Positions 1 to 4,034 of a DNA stretch of 8,060 bases are shown here, piece by piece (the stretch's first letter is position 1; each line of letters starts with the position of its first letter). The position numbers and the translations under genes were made by a program. The DNA is from an uncultured Clostridia bacterium (lineage in GTDB: Bacteria > Bacillota > Clostridia > TANB77 > CAG-508). The notes beneath the pieces are model-generated. The model was not told the origin of the DNA and did no database searches. It saw only the letters and a list, made by a program, of their open reading frames with translations. Location: assembly GCA_948857205.1 (NCBI GenBank), contig CAQPRV010000067.1, forward strand, positions 1 to 8,060. The letters run 5' to 3'.

Positions 1-492
1 ATAGCTTCCTCTTTTACTTTCCTTTCCACTCTTTCCTCTATTATTAGATGTTAAATCTTCACCTTCATTTATTACTTTTACTATTTCATTATATAATTTT
101 GGAATATTAACATTTAATTCTAATAATATTCTAGCTGCAATACTATCTCCTTCTCTTAGTATTGATATTAATAAATGTTCTGTTCCTATATAATTATAGC
201 CTAATTTTCTTGATTCAATAAAAGCTATTTCTATTATTCTTTTTGTTCTTGGTGTAAAACCTAAAGTTTCATCAATTGTTCCTCCTTGTCCAATTAATTC
301 TACTATTTTATCAATAATATCTTGTGGAGTAATTTCTTGATTATCTAATACTTTAGATGCAACACCACTTCCTTCCTTTGCTAAGCCATATAAGATATGT
401 TCTGTTCCTATATAATTATGTCCTAATTCTATAGCTAATTCATTTGCAATTTCTATTGCTTTTTTTGCTCTTCCAGTAAAATTATAAGTCAT
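1..492 (-). CDS. clpC: ClpC, AAA+ protease ATPase subunit, N-terminal part only
   Basis: This is the beginning of ClpC, the Hsp100 unfoldase that feeds proteins to ClpP in the cytoplasm. Only the first 164 residues are in the window; the frame is open at base 1, so the gene is cut by the window edge and not broken. The visible part is the Clp N-terminal domain with its two pseudo-repeats: GHNYIGTEHILYGLAKEG (residues 24-41) and GYNYIGTEHLLISILREG (98-115). Both GTEH glutamates (31 and 105) are kept; in Bacillus subtilis ClpC the equivalent residues form the phosphoarginine docking pockets, which fits the McsB kinase gene just upstream. Residues from about 145 are a polar linker leading to the first ATPase domain, which is not visible. 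The ATG at 490-492 is preceded by GGAGG (500-504), and the gap to the mcsB stop is 45 bases. It is the fourth gene of the ctsR operon. The ORF lies outside the stop-to-stop range because its stop is beyond the window. Confidence 0.96.
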   Translation of the reverse strand, partial: MTYNFTGRAKKAIEIANELAIELGHNYIGTEHILYGLAKEGSGVASKVLDNQEITPQDIIDKIVELIGQGGTIDETLGFTPRTKRIIEIAFIESRKLGYNYIGTEHLLISILREGDSIAARILLELNVNIPKLYNEIVKVINEGEDLTSNNRGKSGKESKRGSY

Positions 493-537
493 TTTTATAC
501 CTCCAATCCTTCTATTAATTTTTTAAAGCTGAATAAA

Positions 538-1551
538 TTATTTCTCTGCTAAAATTTGTTTAATTACTTCCGCTCTTTTTATATCACGTTCAATAGCCTC
601 ATATTGACTGCCTAAATATTTTTGCAAATTTGCTGGTTTTGTATATAAATATAATTTTTGAACTTTTAAGTCTGTTAATTCATCAAGTACTCCTAAATCT
701 GTACCTAACTTAATATTTGACAATAAATCTCTTACTTCCTCTGAAGATATTTTTCTGCAATTAGTTAAAATTCCATAACTTCTATAAATCATATCTTCTA
801 AAGCTAGTTCATCTTTTGCTAATAATTTTCTTGCCTGTCTTTCTTGGTCAATAATTTTTTCAACAATAATATTTAAATTCTTAATAATTTCTGTTTCTGA
901 AATTCCTAAGGTTTGTTGATTTGATAATTGATACATATCTCCTAATCCATCAGTGTTTTCTCCATATATTCCTCTTATATTTATCCCAAAATTGTTAATA
1001 GCATCTAATATTCTTCTTGTATTTTTAGTTTTAGACAAAGCTGGTAAATGTACCATAACAGATGCTATTAAACCTGTACCTAAATTATTTGGACAACTTG
1101 TTAAATATCCATATTTTTTATGAACTGCATATCCTAAAGTTTCTCCAATTTTTTCGTCTATTTCAATTGCTAGATTTAGAGTATTTTCTAAATCTAAGCC
1201 ACAGTTAAATACTTGTATTTTTAAATGGTCATCCTCACCAAGCATTATACAAATATTTTCTTCATCATTTATTAATATACTTCCAATTTCATTTTTCTTT
1301 AGTACAAAGTTTGGACTTAATAGATGTTTTTCTACTAAACTCATTTTAGTAATATCATCCATGTCTTTTAATTTTAAAAATTTTAATCCAAATCCAATTT
1401 GATATATATTATCTTTTATTATTTTTTCTAATTGTTCTATTTCTTCTTTTTTATTTAAATTAAATTTTAAATTGTTTAGATTTCTTGCAAATCTAATTCT
1501 TGTACTAATAGCTACATCTGAATTATTATTACTTTGTAAATACCAATTCAT
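538..1551 (-). CDS. mcsB: McsB, protein arginine kinase
   Basis: A 337-residue phosphagen-kinase-fold enzyme that phosphorylates arginine side chains in proteins, marking them for ClpCP and helping to inactivate CtsR. The N-terminal STRIRFARNL (16-25) matches the family's S-x-R-[IV]-R-x-ARN nucleotide-site signature. CPNNLGTGLIASVMVHLPAL (153-172) is the kinase signature with its conserved Cys153. The loop RGIYGENTDGLGDMYQLSNQ (193-212) corresponds to the usual GEGTEAxGNxYQISNQ. RDIKRA (322-327) matches the RDxxRA phosphoarginine-sensing motif described for McsB. The family's NEEDHxR loop is altered here to GEDDHLK (105-111), so the position of the second glutamate, the catalytic base in arginine and creatine kinases, holds Asp107. 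Length is normal for clostridial McsB. The ATG start has GGAAGTGAG just upstream and lies 14 bases after the mcsA stop. Identity is firm from the signatures and the operon; full activity is not certain because of the loop. Confidence 0.96.
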   Translation of the reverse strand: MNWYLQSNNNSDVAISTRIRFARNLNNLKFNLNKKEEIEQLEKIIKDNIYQIGFGLKFLKLKDMDDITKMSLVEKHLLSPNFVLKKNEIGSILINDEENICIMLGEDDHLKIQVFNCGLDLENTLNLAIEIDEKIGETLGYAVHKKYGYLTSCPNNLGTGLIASVMVHLPALSKTKNTRRILDAINNFGINIRGIYGENTDGLGDMYQLSNQQTLGISETEIIKNLNIIVEKIIDQERQARKLLAKDELALEDMIYRSYGILTNCRKISSEEVRDLLSNIKLGTDLGVLDELTDLKVQKLYLYTKPANLQKYLGSQYEAIERDIKRAEVIKQILAEK

Positions 1552-1565
1552 TTTCTCACTTCCTT

Positions 1566-2114
1566 TTATTCTTTATCTTTAAGTTTTTTAATTTCATCTC
1601 TTATTTTAGCAGCTTCTTCATATCTTTCATCTTTAATTGCTTGTTTTAATTCATTTTGTAATTTATCTAATTTTGATACATCTTCCTTTGTTTCATCTTT
1701 TTTTTCATCAAATTTTTTTCCTATTTTATTATCTATAATTTTCCCGCTTCTTCCTATGTGTGTATTACTTCCTTGAATTTTTTTTATGATAGGATCTAAT
1801 CTTTCTTCAAATACACTATAACAATTGACACATCCTAGTCTTCCTGTATTTACTATATCTTCAAAAGTATATCCACACTTTTCACATTTTAAAGCTTTAA
1901 CCTCATTAAATAAAGGCATAAAATCTGTTGTCCCAAAATCCTCTAGTAAACCTCCAAAAAAACTTGAAAAATCAATAGGCATGTTCAAATCCATATTTCC
2001 TATTCCTAACTTTTGACTACATTCTTCACATAAATGTAATTCTTTTTTTCTTCCATTTATGTTTTCTGAATATCTTACGTTCGCTTCTCTTTTTCCACAA
2101 TTATCACATAACAT
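1566..2114 (-). CDS. mcsA: McsA, zinc-binding activator of McsB
   Basis: A 182-residue partner protein that binds and stimulates the arginine kinase McsB and modulates CtsR. Four CxxC pairs are visible: Cys3/Cys6, Cys29/Cys32, Cys77/Cys80 and Cys95/Cys98, consistent with two treble-clef-like zinc sites. The C-terminus (about 148-182) is a UVR motif with the core YEEAAKIRDEIKKL. Between the zinc sites is a Met/Phe-rich linker with DFSSFFGGLL (48-57), and 112-147 is a charged, probably flexible segment. I chose the ATG at 2114 because MLCDNCG is the family's usual N-terminus and AAGGAGG lies 8 bases upstream. A longer reading from a TTG at 2138 would encode the Shine-Dalgarno itself and overlap ctsR. 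With the ATG, the gap to the ctsR stop is 16 bases. It is the second gene of the operon. Confidence 0.95.
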   Translation of the reverse strand: MLCDNCGKREANVRYSENINGRKKELHLCEECSQKLGIGNMDLNMPIDFSSFFGGLLEDFGTTDFMPLFNEVKALKCEKCGYTFEDIVNTGRLGCVNCYSVFEERLDPIIKKIQGSNTHIGRSGKIIDNKIGKKFDEKKDETKEDVSKLDKLQNELKQAIKDERYEEAAKIRDEIKKLKDKE

Positions 2115-2122
2115 TTTTTCTT

Positions 2123-2129
2123 CCTCCTT
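2123..2129 (-). promoter_or_regulatory. Ribosome binding site of mcsA
   Basis: AAGGAGG on the minus strand, 8 bases before the ATG at 2114. It decides the start of mcsA against the upstream in-frame TTG at 2138. Confidence 0.9.
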
Positions 2130-2130
2130 T

Positions 2131-2577
2131 TTATTCAATATTAAGTAACATATTTTTAAAAATTTTTGCTCTTATTTGATCTTTTAATTCTTTACTCATT
2201 CCTAATACATTATCACTGGTTGCTACTTTTAATAGTTTCGCTTGACCTGTTGTAATTATATCGTAAGTAAGAAAATCACTTATTAGTATATCTACTTCAC
2301 TTGATGTTATTTCTTTTCCTATATTATTAATTATATGCATTATATAATCTTCTTTTGTGTTTGTTACTTTTTTTATTAAAATATGTCCTCCCCCTCCTCG
2401 TTTACTTTCTACATAATAACCTTGTGACGGCTTAAATCTAGTTGCTATTACATAATTTATTTGTGATGGTACACAGTTAAAATATTCTGCTAATTCATTT
2501 CTTTGTATTTCTATTTCTTCCTTTTCGTCATTAAATAAATCTTTAATAAATTCTTCTATTATATCTGATATTCTCAC
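2131..2577 (-). CDS. ctsR: CtsR, class III heat-shock repressor
   Basis: A 148-residue winged-helix repressor of clp genes, first in its own operon. The N-terminal DNA-binding half contains RNELAEYFNCVPSQINYVIATRF (26-48, helix-turn-helix) followed by the wing with the glycine loop R60-GGGG-H65, which reads SKRGGGGHILI. In Bacillus this glycine loop is the heat sensor and its arginine is important for DNA binding. The C-terminal half (about 75-148) is the CtsR dimerisation region; the segment ISDFLTYDIITTGQAKLL (99-116) is typical. The usual aromatic residue after the glycines is His65 here. The start is GTG at 2575-2577 with AAAGGAG 8 bases upstream (2586-2592). Two CtsR-type operators surround its promoter, so it is expected to be autoregulated. 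Length agrees with the family (about 150). Confidence 0.96.
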   Translation of the reverse strand: MRISDIIEEFIKDLFNDEKEEIEIQRNELAEYFNCVPSQINYVIATRFKPSQGYYVESKRGGGGHILIKKVTNTKEDYIMHIINNIGKEITSSEVDILISDFLTYDIITTGQAKLLKVATSDNVLGMSKELKDQIRAKIFKNMLLNIE

Positions 2578-2600
2578 TTTATCATCTCCTTTATTCTGAC

Positions 2601-2617
2601 TTTGACTTTCTTTGACT
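2601..2617 (-). promoter_or_regulatory. CtsR operator, promoter-proximal
   Basis: AGTCAAAGAAAGTCAAA on the minus strand is a direct heptad repeat that fits the known CtsR consensus RGTCAAA-NAN-RGTCAAA exactly. It begins at the predicted transcription start of ctsR and would block the polymerase. A further degenerate heptad, AGTCAGA (2595-2601), follows and overlaps it by one base. Confidence 0.92.
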
Positions 2618-2623
2618 TTTTAT

Positions 2624-2652
2624 ATTATAAAATTTTTTAACCATTTTATCAA
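2624..2652 (-). promoter_or_regulatory. Sigma-A-type promoter of the ctsR operon
   Basis: -35 TTGATA (2647-2652) and -10 TATAAT (2624-2629) with a 17-base spacer. The predicted start is near 2617, giving a leader of about 40 bases before the GTG. It lies between two CtsR operators. No CIRCE-like (HrcA) repeat is visible. Confidence 0.88.
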
Positions 2653-2660
2653 ATACAATT

Positions 2661-2677
2661 TTTGACCTTTTCTGACC
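2661..2677 (-). promoter_or_regulatory. Second CtsR operator, upstream of -35
   Basis: GGTCAGAAAAGGTCAAA on the minus strand matches the CtsR heptad repeat with one deviation (GGTCAGA for GGTCAAA) and the correct 3-base spacer. It starts 8 bases upstream of the -35 box. Together with 2601-2617 it brackets the promoter; centre-to-centre distance is 60 bases. Confidence 0.78.
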
Positions 2678-2720
2678 TTCTTCTATTTTATATTTTGGTT
2701 TTACTTATATTTTTACATTT

Positions 2721-2915
2721 TTACTCTTTTTTTCTCTCTTTTTCTTGTTTTTTTGTTATATCTTCTAATTCTTCAACCTTTTCTTTTTGTTGTGGTAAAG
2801 ATACCCAAGCGAAATATGATGAGATAAATTCCCCATATTTTGTTGCATCTTCCCCTACTTCAGATACTCCTTTTTCTATTTGCTTTTCTTTATTTATTTT
2901 TGTTTCTTTTTCCAT
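2721..2915 (-). CDS. Hypothetical 64-residue charged protein, or remnant
   Basis: I do not recognise this ORF. From the ATG at 2913-2915 it encodes a lysine- and glutamate-rich protein with charged ends and a less charged middle, KYGEFISSYFAWVSLPQQ (about 26-43), then a probable helix to the end. No signal peptide or membrane segment is apparent. Translation signals are poor: the nearest GAGG is about 11 bases upstream of the ATG, and a GTG at 2924 is too close to it. The ATG comes directly after the U-tract of the terminator of the upstream coiled-coil gene, and both genes are in the same frame with only that gene's TAA and 15 further open codons up to GTG 2924. It could be a small gene, the tail of a once longer coiled-coil protein, or a chance ORF. 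No own promoter is visible apart from a TATAAT (2941-2946) in the hairpin loop with no -35. Confidence 0.4.
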   Translation of the reverse strand: MEKETKINKEKQIEKGVSEVGEDATKYGEFISSYFAWVSLPQQKEKVEELEDITKKQEKERKKE

Positions 2916-2960
2916 AAAAAACACATACCTCTTTTCTTTTATTATAGGTATGTGTTTTTT
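2916..2960 (-). terminator. Intrinsic terminator of the coiled-coil gene, possibly bidirectional
   Basis: The arms 2916-2930 and 2946-2960 are perfect 15-base inverted repeats (AAAAAACACATACCT and AGGTATGTGTTTTTT on the plus strand) around a 15-base loop. On the minus strand the stem ends in six U, 9 bases after the coiled-coil stop codon. On the plus strand a long T-rich tract follows, so it could also stop transcription in that direction. The GC content of the stem is modest (core ACACATACC). Confidence 0.75.
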
Positions 2961-2969
2961 TTCTTTTTT

Positions 2970-3581
2970 TTATACCTTTGTTTTAATTTTTTTAGAATTT
3001 TCTATTTGAAATATTTTTTCTTCTATATTTGATTGTGATAATTCTATTTTGTACATCTTTGCATTATAACTATCGTGTGATACTTTATTATTTTCTATTT
3101 CTTTGTCTATTTTTTCTTCTAATTGCTCTAACTTTTTGTCTTCTCTATTACATATATATTCTACTATATTTCTTAATTCTGCTGCTAATTCCTTTCCTTG
3201 TGTTTCGAATTTTATATATATTTCTTCTTTTTGTTCTTTTAGTTTTCTGTCAAATTCTTCGCTTTGCTCATTTAATTTTATATCGAATTCTTTACTTTGT
3301 TCTTCTATTTTTTTATAGATATCTGCTTGTTGTTTTTCTAATTTTCCTATTCGATAGTCAAGCTTTTTTATGTCTTCTCTAATTTCACTTATTTCTTCTT
3401 TAACTTCACTTATTTCTTCTTTAACTTCACTTATTTCTTCTTTAACTTCACTTATTTCTTCTTTAACTTCACTTATTTCTTCTTTAACTTCACTTATCTC
3501 TTGTTTAACTTTACTTATGTCTTCTTTAATTTTACTTATTTGCTCTAATATTTCTTGTAGTCTTTCAAATATCTCTTGCAT
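2970..3581 (-). CDS. Coiled-coil protein of unknown function with heptad repeats
   Basis: I do not recognise a family. The 203-residue product is almost entirely predicted coiled coil. Residues 15-84 are ten regular heptads with Ile at the first position (15, 22, 29 ... 78) and Val, Ile or Leu three later; the EISEVKE heptad occurs five times in a row from identical DNA. Residues 94-137 change to an 11-residue period (EQSKEFDIKLN, EQSEEFDRKLK, EQKEEIYIKFE, TQGKELAAELR), suggesting a switch from left-handed to a straighter or right-handed coil. The C-terminus (about 138-203) is charged helix with one cysteine (Cys144). No signal peptide, membrane span or enzymatic motif is visible, so it is probably a cytoplasmic structural or adaptor protein. 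I chose ATG 3581 because AAGGAGG lies 8 bases upstream; earlier GTG (3590) and ATG (3587) overlap or crowd that site. It has its own promoter and terminator. Confidence 0.78.
   Translation of the reverse strand: MQEIFERLQEILEQISKIKEDISKVKQEISEVKEEISEVKEEISEVKEEISEVKEEISEVKEEISEIREDIKKLDYRIGKLEKQQADIYKKIEEQSKEFDIKLNEQSEEFDRKLKEQKEEIYIKFETQGKELAAELRNIVEYICNREDKKLEQLEEKIDKEIENNKVSHDSYNAKMYKIELSQSNIEEKIFQIENSKKIKTKV
3384..3551. repeat. Tandem 21-bp repeats encoding heptads
   Basis: Five identical copies of a 21-bp unit (plus strand TTCACTTATTTCTTCTTTAA + C) occupy 3384-3488. Three decayed copies follow: 3489-3509, 3510-3530 and 3531-3551. Each unit encodes one EISEVKE-type heptad of the coiled-coil protein, so gain or loss of units keeps the frame. 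Confidence 0.95.
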
Positions 3582-3589
3582 TTTCATCA

Positions 3590-3596
3590 CCTCCTT
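3590..3596 (-). promoter_or_regulatory. Ribosome binding site of the coiled-coil gene
   Basis: AAGGAGG within AAGGAGGTGAT, a near-complete match to the 16S rRNA anti-Shine-Dalgarno, 8 bases before ATG 3581. It sets the start of the gene. Confidence 0.88.
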
Positions 3597-3693
3597 GATT
3601 GTTATAAATGAATTAATAAATTAGAATTTTTATTAAGAAATAAAAAATTTTTTGTAATATTCTAAGTTGTACTATGAATTAAAACATGAATAT

Positions 3694-3721
3694 ATTATAC
3701 ACCTTTTTATTTTTTAGTCAA
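3694..3721 (-). promoter_or_regulatory. Promoter of the coiled-coil gene
   Basis: -35 TTGACT (3716-3721) and -10 TATAAT (3694-3699) with a 16-base spacer. The predicted start near 3687 gives a leader of about 105 bases, in which I see no clear riboswitch. Confidence 0.72.
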
Positions 3722-3763
3722 GGTTTTTTTCTCATTTTTTTATATAGCTAGAAATAGTGGAAG

Positions 3764-3892
3764 AAGGCTTCTAATTATTTATTTTCTGAGTGACTCTTAT
3801 ATAACCATTCTAAAATTCTTAGAAAAGTTAGATATCTTTTCTATAGAATTTTGAGAATGGGGCAACAAAAGCAATAAATATTTAGAAGCCTT
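3764..3892. repeat. Long intergenic palindrome, MITE-like or structured RNA
   Basis: The outer arms 3764-3783 (AAGGCTTCTAATTATTTATT) and 3873-3892 are inverted repeats matching at 19 of 20 positions. Inside, 3805-3827 and 3836-3860 form a second stem of about 23 pairs with two single-base bulges (3844, 3853) and an 8-base loop. The two stems are separated by an asymmetric internal loop (3784-3804 and 3861-3872). No U-tract follows on either strand, so it is a poor terminator. It sits between the pheT terminator and the next promoter, in no gene. Terminal inverted repeats, small size and lack of coding capacity fit a miniature transposable element; no clear target-site duplication is visible. 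A non-coding RNA is the alternative. Confidence 0.6.
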
Positions 3893-4007
3893 TTGGAAAA
3901 AAGTAGATTTCTTAAATATAAACAAATAAATAATTAAAATTTTAGGGGATAGTCTTTATAAAGTTATAAACTAATTTGTTAAAGATCTAAAGTTAACTTA
4001 AGAGAAA

Positions 4008-4034
4008 AATTTAGGAATAACCTAAATTCCTCTT
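4008..4034 (-). terminator. Terminator of the pheST operon, overlapping the pheT stop
   Basis: On the minus strand AATTTAGG (4021-4028) pairs with CCTAAATT (4008-4015) around the loop TTATT, followed by a U-rich run (TTTTCTCTT). The stem can extend as AAGAG/CTCTT after a small internal loop (to 4034 and 4000). The pheT TAG is inside the stem. The 8-bp core is AT-rich, so termination may be partial. Confidence 0.6.

Larger units (their letters stand above)
3582..4021. other. Intergenic region between pheT and the coiled-coil gene
   Basis: About 440 bases without a gene. From right to left it holds the pheT terminator (to 4008), a small inverted repeat AGTCTTTATAA/TTATAAACT (3951-3972), the long palindrome (3764-3892), the coiled-coil gene promoter (3694-3721) and its leader. 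No tRNA and no supported ORF are visible. Confidence 0.8.

Noticed and set aside
2115..2138. Longer McsA start at a TTG (2138)
   Set aside because: It would translate the AAGGAGG ribosome binding site and overlap ctsR; the ATG at 2114 gives the family's usual MLCDNCG start.
2662..3382. Plus-strand ORFs rich in Phe, Leu and Ser that resemble membrane proteins
   Set aside because: They are reverse-strand readings of Lys/Glu-rich coding DNA and carry no ribosome binding site; apparent hydrophobicity comes from T-rich codons.
3384..3488. Possible CRISPR-like repeat array
   Set aside because: Repeats are contiguous with no spacers, 21 bp, and in frame with a coding heptad.
3370..3624. Plus-strand ORF of serine/leucine repeats
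   Set aside because: It is the antisense shadow of the 21-bp repeat array in the coiled-coil gene, and its repeats merely mirror the heptads.
3981..4000. Small palindrome around AGATCT (TTAAAGATCT...TTAAC)
   Set aside because: Short and AT-rich with no following U-tract; no reason to call it functional.
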